Shown here piece after piece: positions 8,440 to 15,698 of a DNA stretch of 64,000 bases. The notes beneath the pieces were generated by a model. The model was given only the letters and a program-made list of their open reading frames with translations, had not been told where the DNA came from and searched no databases. Source of the stretch: an uncultured Cohaesibacter sp. (GTDB lineage Bacteria; Pseudomonadota; Alphaproteobacteria; Rhizobiales; Cohaesibacteraceae); assembly GCF_963682185.1 (NCBI RefSeq), contig NZ_OY821667.1, forward strand, positions 4,725,501 through 4,789,500, written 5' to 3'. A program made the translations under genes and the position numbers. How positions within the stretch are numbered: the stretch's first letter is position 1; each line of letters begins with the position of its first letter.

Positions 8440-8535
8440 CATTCATCGCTTTCCCTCAAGGAGAGTCGATGGCACTGCTGCCCGTATCGATCACCCCGGT
8501 CTCTAATCGATATGGGCAGCAGTGCATTTTTTATG
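8440..8535 (+). ncRNA. Candidate small RNA or long leader ending in a strong terminator
   Basis: Two hairpins follow each other. The first pairs CATCG (8444-8448) with CGATG (8467-8471), extended by TTTCC/GGAGA with one wobble. The second is a 20-bp stem (8472-8491 with 8506-8525, one G-U) around a 14-base loop and is followed by ATTTTTTAT. No plus-strand gene lies upstream because the neighbour runs the other way. The terminator therefore ends either a free-standing RNA or an early transcript toward the regulator at 8674. The 5' end and promoter are not determined. Confidence 0.55.
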
Positions 8536-8561
8536 TTCGATTGAATATGAATCTGTCATTG

Positions 8562-8598
8562 TTGGCTATGATACTCAAGATGCTATACTAAGGTATAG
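8562..8598 (+). promoter_or_regulatory. Promoter with palindromic operator before the Rrf2 gene
   Basis: TTGGCT (8562-8567) and TATACT (8584-8589) are spaced 16 bases, a good sigma-70 pair. The -10 is embedded in the palindrome CTATAC-TAAG-GTATAG (8583-8598). Rrf2 proteins often bind ATAC/GTAT dyads, so autorepression is a reasonable inference. Confidence 0.55.
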
Positions 8599-8673
8599 AG
8601 CAGGTGGCGTCCGAATTTGTGATTCTGGATTGCAGCGACGACACCGTTTACTTGGCCAAGGTTTGGAGGTTTC

Positions 8674-9153
8674 ATGCGTCTTACTCAGCATTCCAACTAT
8701 GCAATGCGCCTGCTTATGTATTGCGCTCTTAAGCCTGAGCAGACCGTACGCCTGGCTGAGATTGCAGAGGCCTATGACATTTCTGGACACCATCTCAATA
8801 AAATAGCCCAGCGTTTGGTCCATATTGGCGCCATCCACGCCATTCGAGGCCGAAATGGAGGCATTCGTCTGGCCAAAGATCCCAAAGACATCAATGTTGG
8901 TGAGATCATCCGGCAAACCGAAGAGAATATGCTCATTGTTGAGTGCTTTTCTGAGGAGACAAATACCTGCCCGTTGATCACCGAATGTAAATTCCGCACC
9001 TTATTGCAGAATGCCTTGGACGCATTTTTGAAGGTTCTGGATTCGCAGACGCTAGCGGATATGATCGCTCATCCCGATTGTCTCAAGCCGCTATTGGGTA
9101 TGAGCGAGCAAATTGGTAGCCTTGGTCAGATGCACCGACCAGACTGCGCCTAA
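8674..9153 (+). CDS. Rrf2-family regulator, NsrR-like iron-sulfur sensor
   Basis: The 159-residue protein starts with the Rrf2 winged-helix sequence MRLTQHSNYAMRLLMYCA and contains the DNA-recognition region ISGHHLNKIAQRLVHIG. Three cysteines, C91, C99 and C105, in VECF-x6-TCPLITEC match the [4Fe-4S] ligands of NsrR, the nitric-oxide-sensing repressor. NsrR binds DNA with its cluster intact and is released by NO. Its C-terminus is longer than minimal Rrf2 proteins. The divergent neighbour is a TDT-family transporter, and a palindrome overlaps its own -10. IscR is less likely because the cysteine spacing and the ISGHHLNKI recognition helix are those of NsrR. Confidence 0.88.
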   Translation: MRLTQHSNYAMRLLMYCALKPEQTVRLAEIAEAYDISGHHLNKIAQRLVHIGAIHAIRGRNGGIRLAKDPKDINVGEIIRQTEENMLIVECFSEETNTCPLITECKFRTLLQNALDAFLKVLDSQTLADMIAHPDCLKPLLGMSEQIGSLGQMHRPDCA

Positions 9154-9665
9154 CCAATCTTTACTCTTGAACGCTCTGATGTTGATAGAGACAGCGGCTC
9201 ATTGGTTTGCGCTGGCTCTTTCGTGCGTGAATCGTTTGCCCAAGTCTCGGAAAGACCGGGCAAGGGACGGTTTATTATCGAAATTTACCGTTGAAGCCCG
9301 CGAAGTGTCCGCAGTCGATGATATCCCCAGACAATTGAGATCATTCACAAACCTGCTTTGTATGTCTCATGGACAAAGACTTCTTTGGCCAGCAATGGCG
9401 GGTGTGGCGGTTTTTATGGGCTCACGAGCATATGCTAGTATACCATATTTACCCCGAGCTATGCTTTTGATACATTTCGGTACAAATATGTAATGCTAAT
9501 TGCGAAGATGACCTCTTGCAAAGGGGCGACTAAAGTCGGCACGAATTTTAACGCGCGCTGACTTAGGATCGAACTCATTTAGTCGACAGCCACAATCAGG
9601 TTTTTGAACTGGTATTGTGGCTCTTTATTATTATTTGCTGCGTTTAGGAGTGGACAGGGACAATC
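9154..9665. other. Intergenic region with an orphan plus-strand hairpin
   Basis: These 512 bases lie between the Rrf2 gene and the SDR gene. The only structure I see is the terminator-like hairpin at 9588-9632. A frame overlapping the regulator's end (9113-9493) looks like chance. Confidence 0.5.
9588..9632 (+). terminator. Terminator-like hairpin upstream of the SDR gene
   Basis: AGCCACAAT (9588-9596) pairs with ATTGTGGCT (9614-9622), and an inner CAG/CTG continues the stem. It is followed by CTTTATTATT. It lies 435 bases past the Rrf2 stop and 34 bases before the SDR start, so it may end an unannotated transcript or act in the SDR leader. Confidence 0.5.
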
Positions 9666-10964
9666 ATGCGTATTCTGGTTCTTGGTGGTTATGGCCTGAT
9701 CGGATCGGAAATATGCCGAGCCTTACTGCGTGCTGAGCATGAGGTCGTGAGCCTGTCTCGAACACCCAGAGAAGCGGCTCGGCTGCTGCCGCAAGTCGAA
9801 TGGCATACCGGTGACATGCGCCGCATGCTTGATTCCAGCGAATGGATGCATTTGCTGGACGATGTTGATGCTGTGGTCAATGCTGCCAGCGCCCTGCAGG
9901 ATGGCTTGATGGCCGATCTGGAAGCGGTGCACCATCTTTCGGTCAAAGCCTGTCTTGATGCTTGCGAAGAGCGCGGCATTCTGCGCTTCGTGCAGATTTC
10001 ATCGACAGGCGCCGAACCCAACGCTCCTACCGCCTTTATGCGCACCAAGGCAGTTGGCGACGATATCGTCATGGATTCCTCCATTGAATGGGTCGTGCTG
10101 CGGCCGGGGCTTGTTCTGGCGCCTTCTGCCTACAGCGGAACGGCTCTTTTGCGTCTGCTGGCTGGGTTCCCTTATGTGCAACCGCTCATGATGGCGGATC
10201 GCCGTATTCAAACCATTCATATTGATGAACTGACCGAAGCCGCGCTTATGGCTGTTGAAGGTCGCATTCCCGCGCAGGCCGATATCGACCTCGTGGAAGC
10301 AGCAAGCCACTCTTTCGAGGAGCTGGTGGCAAGCATGCGCAACTGGCTTGGCTTTTCTCCTGCTGTCAAAAGTTTTCGTTTTTCGGGCTGGACTGCCAAT
10401 CTGATTACCAGCTTTGCCAATGGTCTTGGCCGTTTGGGCTGGCGGTCGCCCATGCGTACCACTGCGCTTCAGGTGCTCGAAGGGCACGTCAATGGTGATC
10501 CGACCCTGTGGCACTCCATCTCTGGGCGCTATTGCCGCTCTTATGAAGAAACTCTGGCCATGATGCCGAGCACGACTCAGGAGCGCTGGTTTTCAAAATT
10601 GGCATTGTTGCTGCCAGTGCTGGTCGCCACCCTGTCTCTCTTTTGGATATTGACCGGCGTTCTCACGCTGTTTGACATGCAACTGGCAGCCAAGAGTTTG
10701 ACAGGCTCTGGTGCAACGGTGCTTCAGGTGCAGTTCTTGCTTGCCAGTGCCGCCTTCATTGATATTGCCTTGGGTATCGCTATTCTCATCCGTAGGATGG
10801 CCTATCAGGTCTGCCTGGCCATGGTCATTATGACCGTAATTTATCTGCTATCAGCCAGTATTCTGGTCCCAGCCCTATGGATGGACCCAGCCGGAGCCCT
10901 GCTGAAGGCTATTCCGGCCTTGATGGTCGCCTTGGTTACACGCGCTTTGCTCGGTAGCCGCTAA
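9666..10964 (+). CDS. Atypical SDR (NAD-dependent epimerase-like) fused to DoxX-like membrane domain
   Basis: The 432-residue protein has two parts. Residues 1-295 form a Rossmann SDR/NmrA-type domain with the nucleotide motif VLGGYGLIGSEICRAL. The usual YxxxK catalytic pair is not obvious, which is typical of atypical SDRs. Residues 312-430 contain four hydrophobic helices separated by short loops, as in DoxX-like proteins. Such SDR-DoxX fusions occur in proteobacteria with unknown substrate, possibly a quinone- or lipid-linked compound at the inner membrane. The ATG follows GGACAGGGA. A terminator-like hairpin precedes it. Confidence 0.82.
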   Translation: MRILVLGGYGLIGSEICRALLRAEHEVVSLSRTPREAARLLPQVEWHTGDMRRMLDSSEWMHLLDDVDAVVNAASALQDGLMADLEAVHHLSVKACLDACEERGILRFVQISSTGAEPNAPTAFMRTKAVGDDIVMDSSIEWVVLRPGLVLAPSAYSGTALLRLLAGFPYVQPLMMADRRIQTIHIDELTEAALMAVEGRIPAQADIDLVEAASHSFEELVASMRNWLGFSPAVKSFRFSGWTANLITSFANGLGRLGWRSPMRTTALQVLEGHVNGDPTLWHSISGRYCRSYEETLAMMPSTTQERWFSKLALLLPVLVATLSLFWILTGVLTLFDMQLAAKSLTGSGATVLQVQFLLASAAFIDIALGIAILIRRMAYQVCLAMVIMTVIYLLSASILVPALWMDPAGALLKAIPALMVALVTRALLGSR

Positions 10965-10978
10965 GCGCAGCTCCTGTT

Positions 10979-12025
10979 CTATTTCAGCTTGAGCCACCAG
11001 TCCGCGAGGCTTTCGCGCACACGATCATGCTTGCCCTTGGTTGTCTTCGAGGCGAAAAGCGCATTGAGAATGGCTTCTTCTACGGCTTCAATTGTCGCGC
11101 TGAACAGATGATCCAATTGATCTTCATGCAGCATTTCCATTGCGAGGACGGGCGTGTCCGGAGCATCGTGAGGCAGGCGGCCCGCTGTCGAGAAACCGAG
11201 CACGACGTCGCCACTGCCTGATCCAAACTGGGTGCCTGTGCGCGCAAGACCTGCTGTTGCGCGCTTGCAGATGCGCTTGATCTGACGCGATGTCAGCGGT
11301 GCATCTGTTGCCAGTAGAATGATGATTGAGCCTAGTTCCGCGTTCTGCTCGCTTTCCTGATAAGTCAGGATCTCAGCTCCGATTGGCCGGCCATTGACCA
11401 TGAGATCGGGCAGGCGGCCCATGTTGCATAAGGTCGTGGCTGCCAGCGTAAAGCTGCGCGGACCAATCTCGACTATACGTGAAGATGAGCCGATGCCACC
11501 CTTGAGGCCATAGCTGCTCATGCCCGTTCCCGCGCCAACAGCACCTTGCACCAGCTGCGGATCATGATGAGCAAGGGCCTGCAAAACATGGTCTTCAGAA
11601 ACATGCAGCCCGCGAATATCATTCAGATATGCCCCGTCGTTGCATTCCATGACGATTGGGTTGACGGTGCCCGTCGTCTCTCCGATGGCTGGGTGCCCGT
11701 CGAGCATATGCTTGACCAGAGCGGTCGAGGCAGTGCCAACCGACAGGGTGTTGGTCAGAACAATGGGCGTTTCCAATTGCCCAAGCTCCTCCAACTGCAT
11801 CAGGCCGATGCTTTTGCCAAAGCCATTGATCACATGGCAAGCCGCAACGCACTTGTTCTGGAAAACCGAATCCGGCGTTGGGTGAACAACGGTCACACCG
11901 GTTTGCATCGCGCCATCGGACAAGGTGACATGACCAAAGGAGAGGCCATCAATGTCGGCCATGCTGTTGGTCGGGCCTGTTGGCCGTTTGCCAATCTGAA
12001 TGTCAAAGTCGCGCGCATATGCCAT
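10979..12025 (-). CDS. P1 family (DmpA-type) aminopeptidase
   Basis: The protein belongs to peptidase family S58 (P1/DmpA/BapA), autoprocessed Ntn-type hydrolases that release N-terminal D-amino acids, L-amino acids or beta-amino acids. The cleavage site and nucleophile are recognisable in ELG-SIIILLATDAPLT: the serine after LG becomes the new N-terminus (residue 233 from this start). The KGGIGSSSRIVEIG and TNTLSVGTAS segments are conserved family regions. I start at the ATG at 12025 because homologues begin near this sequence. An in-frame ATG at 12085 would add 20 residues, and neither has a strong ribosome site. It is divergent from an asparaginase, suggesting amino acid or amide scavenging. 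Cleavage specificity cannot be read from sequence. Confidence 0.87.
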   Translation of the reverse strand: MAYARDFDIQIGKRPTGPTNSMADIDGLSFGHVTLSDGAMQTGVTVVHPTPDSVFQNKCVAACHVINGFGKSIGLMQLEELGQLETPIVLTNTLSVGTASTALVKHMLDGHPAIGETTGTVNPIVMECNDGAYLNDIRGLHVSEDHVLQALAHHDPQLVQGAVGAGTGMSSYGLKGGIGSSSRIVEIGPRSFTLAATTLCNMGRLPDLMVNGRPIGAEILTYQESEQNAELGSIIILLATDAPLTSRQIKRICKRATAGLARTGTQFGSGSGDVVLGFSTAGRLPHDAPDTPVLAMEMLHEDQLDHLFSATIEAVEEAILNALFASKTTKGKHDRVRESLADWWLKLK

Positions 12026-12224
12026 GATCTGAAGTCTCGTTGCATCATAGGAAAAGTGGGCGAACCCTAGACAAATGCACACCATTTCTCAAGACATTCT
12101 GCTTCCCTTCGGGAATGACTATCCCCTTGTGCTTCATGAGGACTGGGGCTAGGCTCTTTCGCAAATTGAAGTCGTTTTCTTTATGGGTGTCCAAAACGAC
12201 GAAAGATCAAGAAACGAGGGTGCA

Positions 12225-13262
12225 ATGTCTGTTCTGGTGGAAGTGACACGCGGTGTGCGGGTGGAAAGCTGGCATATGGGAGCCATAGCGGTGGTCGATG
12301 CGTCCGGCGAGCTGGTTTCTTCCATTGGCGACATAGAAAGCCCGGTCTTTCCGCGCTCGGCCATCAAGGGATTGCAAGCCTTGCCTTTGATTGAATCCGG
12401 CGCCGCAGATCATTTTCATCTACCTCCCGAAGCGCTTTCCATTGCCTGTGCTTCCCACAATGGCGAAGAGGTGCATGTTGATACGGTCAAAGCCATGCTC
12501 AAGGCATGTGGTCTGGCTGAAGGCGCACTTGAATGCGGCGCTCACAGCCCACGATATGAGATTGATCAGGCAATTTTGCATGGGCGCGGTGCAGCGCCCA
12601 CGGCAGCAAACAACAACTGCTCCGGCAAGCATGCCGGCTTCCTCTGCTTTGCACAGGAGGCAGGATTTGATCATCATGGCTATGTCAAAGTTGATCATCC
12701 TGTACAGCGGGAGGTGAGGGCCGTTCTTGAGCAAACCACCGGCTTCTCTCTTGAAGGAGAGGCGGGGATGGACCTGTGTGGCATCGACGGTTGCTCAATC
12801 CCCACTTATGCCATTCCGCTCAAGAATCTCGCCCATGCCTTCGCTCGCTTTGGTACTGGTACCGATTTTGCGCCGGAACGGGCGAAAGCAGCCCAAAGAT
12901 TGCGGCAAGCGGTGGCCAAGGCTCCTTACATGGTCGCAGGGCATGATCGATTCTGTACGTCGGTCATGGAGATATTCGGCGAGCGGGCCTTTGTTAAAAC
13001 CGGAGCCGAGGGGGTCTTTTGTGCCAGCTTCCCCGAACAGGGGCTCGGCGTGGCGATTAAATGCTGGGACGGCGCAACCCGGGCATCTGAAATCATGATG
13101 GCGGCAGCGATTGACGCCTTCGTGCCCATGAGCGAAGGAGAGGCGGTCGCCATGGACGATTGGCGCGAGCAAAAGCAGGTCAACTGGAACGGCATTCATG
13201 TGGGCGCAGTGAAGCTGGTCGATGGCGCACTGTCTCACCTGATGCAGAAACTCAAGGCCTAG
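12225..13262 (+). CDS. L-asparaginase II family protein (R. etli-type)
   Basis: This 345-residue enzyme belongs to the PF06089 asparaginase family (Rhizobium etli AnsA type), which hydrolyses asparagine to aspartate and ammonia and is unrelated to E. coli AnsB. It shows the Ser-x-x-Lys pair in PRSAIKGLQ (S45, K48), the serine of SHNGEE, and the cysteine zinc-site motif NNNCSGKHAG. Further cysteines appear in MDLCGIDGCSIP. The ATG at 12225 is chosen over an upstream in-frame start at 12183 because CGAGGG lies about six bases before it and the mature sequence aligns with family starts. It is convergent with a receiver-domain gene 45 bases downstream. Confidence 0.9.
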   Translation: MSVLVEVTRGVRVESWHMGAIAVVDASGELVSSIGDIESPVFPRSAIKGLQALPLIESGAADHFHLPPEALSIACASHNGEEVHVDTVKAMLKACGLAEGALECGAHSPRYEIDQAILHGRGAAPTAANNNCSGKHAGFLCFAQEAGFDHHGYVKVDHPVQREVRAVLEQTTGFSLEGEAGMDLCGIDGCSIPTYAIPLKNLAHAFARFGTGTDFAPERAKAAQRLRQAVAKAPYMVAGHDRFCTSVMEIFGERAFVKTGAEGVFCASFPEQGLGVAIKCWDGATRASEIMMAAAIDAFVPMSEGEAVAMDDWREQKQVNWNGIHVGAVKLVDGALSHLMQKLKA

Positions 13263-13307
13263 TCGAGCACTTCTGTGTTCGTCTGGATATCTCCGTCGCG
13301 TGTGACG

Positions 13308-14174
13308 TTAAAGCCAGACAATTTCCCGGTTGCCGTCGGGGGCAGTCTTGGGTGCTATGCACGAGGGAGTATCGTTTCTCAGTTGGGTTTGGGTGTTGTA
13401 GAAATCCTCTTTGAGAAGATTGCTCAAGGGGATCTTCAAGAGTCGATGCATGACGCGGTCAAGGTCGTGAGCGTAAAACGGCTTTTTCAGAACGCCAGCA
13501 ATGTCTTCTCCCCGATATTGCTCTAGCAGCGCTTCGTTGTCTTTGGTGCTCATCAGCACAACACGACACAAAGATTGCCTCTCGGTAATATATTTGATCA
13601 TCCCGGCACCAAGCCAGTCTTTCGCGGATGGATCGACCAGCATGATTTGGTAAGGGATGGATTTGCAAAGCGAAACGGCCAGCGAACCATTCTCCGCTTC
13701 CGAAATCATCAGATCGAATGAGCTGTCGGTAAGAAGCTTGAAGACGATATGGCGAGCAGCTGGCTGCGAGTCGACAACAAGGGCAGACAACCGCGTCTTC
13801 TGGGCAAGACGCCGTTTTAGCAGGCGCACCACATCTGCCTTTTTAAGCGGTTTCTGGATGCAGTCATAGAGGTTGGCTTTCGTTGCCCGGGCAAGTGTTT
13901 CTTGGCTGAAATAGTCTGCCATTAAAATGCAAAGTCTGCCCTGAGCAAGGGGCCCCAGCAGTTCAAGAATATCTAGACCGGAATTATTGGAAAGCTGTTC
14001 ACTGATGAGCAGCATATCGACTGGCTGCTCCGTGAGGATGGTGCGCAAAATGTCAGCGGATGATGCCTCCAATATGGTAACATCTGGATCTATATCGGAA
14101 AATTTATGCGCTAAGCCTTGGCGCTCATTGGCATTTGCATCAGCAATGACAATGGCTCCCTTGCCTTTCCTCAT
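13308..14174 (-). CDS. Double receiver-domain protein, first receiver degenerate
   Basis: The 288-residue protein contains two CheY-like receiver domains and no recognised output domain. In the first (about 5-115) the phospho-acceptor position reads MLLISEQLS, with serine where aspartate is expected, although the switch lysine in CIQKPLKKADV remains. In the second (about 125-245) the aspartate is present (QIMLVDPSAKDW) and the lysine sits in VLKKPFYAHDL. The last 40 residues are polar and probably disordered. I start at the ATG at 14174, preceded by GGGGA, rather than at an upstream TTG. It probably works through protein-protein contacts with an unlinked kinase. Confidence 0.75.
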   Translation of the reverse strand: MRKGKGAIVIADANANERQGLAHKFSDIDPDVTILEASSADILRTILTEQPVDMLLISEQLSNNSGLDILELLGPLAQGRLCILMADYFSQETLARATKANLYDCIQKPLKKADVVRLLKRRLAQKTRLSALVVDSQPAARHIVFKLLTDSSFDLMISEAENGSLAVSLCKSIPYQIMLVDPSAKDWLGAGMIKYITERQSLCRVVLMSTKDNEALLEQYRGEDIAGVLKKPFYAHDLDRVMHRLLKIPLSNLLKEDFYNTQTQLRNDTPSCIAPKTAPDGNREIVWL

Positions 14175-14369
14175 TGAACCGTGTCCCCATTTCAAGTTCA
14201 ATTTCCTCTACCTTAAAGCAAAGTGGTTAAAACTATTGTTACAATCAGAAACATATAGGGTGACCCTGCATTTTCTGGCTCTTGGTATTTTGCACATGGA
14301 TGTTGCGCGTAGCTTGTGCGATCAGGGGAGCGATCAATGCTCCGTTGCGCGCTTTTGGTGAGCACAAAG

Positions 14370-14402
14370 AAAAAGCCGCGAGCCTTGGGCACGCGACTTT
14401 TT
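14370..14402. terminator. Bidirectional terminator downstream of meaB
   Basis: AAAAAGCCGCG (14370-14380) pairs with CGCGACTTTTT (14392-14402) with one mismatch. T-runs exist on both strands. It lies 54 bases past the meaB stop. Confidence 0.7.
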
Positions 14403-14455
14403 GAGATTTATAGAGGTAAAAAAGCTGGATGGGGATCAGCAGAAAGCCAGGGAGA

Positions 14456-15457
14456 TCAATCCTTCTTGAGGCTCGCGAGCAGTTGGCTCATCACATCCTC
14501 AACCGCAACAGAGGCAGGCAGCGTTCCGCTTTCCACGCATCTTTCCACCTGCTCGAGCAGCTTGGTGACCTCTTCTTTCTCGCGTAACAGGGACTTCATG
14601 CGGTCTTCCAGCATGGACCACATCCAGCGAACCTGCTGTCCGCTGCGTTTCTCTTGCAGTTCACCGCTTTCGGAGAGCTTTTCCTGATGTTCGACAACTT
14701 TGTTCCACATCTTGTCGAGGCTCTCGTTGGCAAGGCCCGAGACGGTCATCACCGGTGGAGTCCAGTTTTGGCTGACCGGCGTCATGATATGCAATGCAGC
14801 CCGATATTGTGCCGCAGCCTTGCGGGCGCGGGCCCAGCCGTCCCCATCGGCCTTGTTCACTGCAATCATATCGGCGATTTCCAGAACGCCTTTTTTGATG
14901 CCCTGCAGTTCGTCGCCCGCACCGGGCAACATCAGCACGAGGAAGAAGTCGACCATGTCGGCAACCGTGGTCTCTGACTGGCCGATACCAACGGTTTCCA
15001 CCAGAATGACATCATATCCGGCGGCTTCGCAAAGGAACATGGTTTCGCGCGTCCGGGCGGCCACGCCACCCAGCGTACCAGCAGAAGGAGAAGGGCGAAT
15101 AAAAGCGTTCGGGTCGTTGCAGAGCTGTTCCATACGGGTCTTGTCGCCCAGAATGGAGCCACCCGTGCGGGTAGAGGAGGGGTCAACTGCCAGAACCGCG
15201 ACCTTCTTGCCCGCTTCGGTCAGGTTCTTGCCCAACTGGTCAATCGTGGTGGATTTGCCAACGCCCGGAACGCCGGTAATGCCAACGCGATGAGCCTTGC
15301 CGGAATGGGGGAGCAGTTGGGTCAGCAAATCGCGTGCAATGGCCCGGTGTGCGGGCTTGCGGCTTTCTACAAGCGTTATGGCTCTGGCAAGGGATGCTCG
15401 GTTCCCCTCCAGGATTTGTTTGGCCAGAAGATCAGCATTCAAATGAGCAGGTACCAT
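14456..15457 (-). CDS. meaB: Methylmalonyl-CoA mutase-associated GTPase MeaB
   Basis: This 333-residue G3E-family GTPase protects and reloads the B12-dependent methylmalonyl-CoA mutase. It has a Walker A motif GVPGVGKST (about residues 63-71), the metal and switch region DPSSTRTGGSILGDKTRM, ETVGIGQSE, and the guanine-specificity motif VNKADGDG. The C-terminal helices (from about residue 255) correspond to the dimerisation arm. The ATG at 15457 is chosen because AAGGAAAGAC precedes it at good spacing; upstream in-frame ATGs lack this. Its partner subunits lie 10.5 kb away at 26006-30034 on the other strand, so they are not co-transcribed here. Confidence 0.95.
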   Translation of the reverse strand: MVPAHLNADLLAKQILEGNRASLARAITLVESRKPAHRAIARDLLTQLLPHSGKAHRVGITGVPGVGKSTTIDQLGKNLTEAGKKVAVLAVDPSSTRTGGSILGDKTRMEQLCNDPNAFIRPSPSAGTLGGVAARTRETMFLCEAAGYDVILVETVGIGQSETTVADMVDFFLVLMLPGAGDELQGIKKGVLEIADMIAVNKADGDGWARARKAAAQYRAALHIMTPVSQNWTPPVMTVSGLANESLDKMWNKVVEHQEKLSESGELQEKRSGQQVRWMWSMLEDRMKSLLREKEEVTKLLEQVERCVESGTLPASVAVEDVMSQLLASLKKD

Positions 15458-15698
15458 AACGTCTTTCCTTCGCCCGTTGGTTGGGCGCATTCTTGTCTCA
15501 GTGTTAATGGTTGTTCGTACGATCACAGTTTTATCGCCTTTTTGCCATGAGAGTCGCATGGCGGCAAGGCCGGAACAATGCCTAGCGCATCTAAAGCGCC
15601 TTGTCTGCTTGTCAAAATGGGCTGTTGATTTCCGCTTGGCGTCATTCGTCCGTGGCAGGATCGTTCGGTTTGGTAGCCTTGCGCCGAGGCTAGAAGGC

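Larger units (their letters stand above)
8293..8673. other. Divergent regulatory region with candidate small RNA
   Basis: This 381-base region separates the TDT transporter from the Rrf2 regulator. It contains an inverted repeat at 8337-8351, two consecutive hairpins ending in a T-run (8444-8534) and a promoter with an overlapping palindrome (8562-8598). Confidence 0.6.

Noticed and set aside
9113-9493. 126-codon frame overlapping the end of the Rrf2 gene
   Set aside because: Starts inside a well-supported gene and has no recognisable features.
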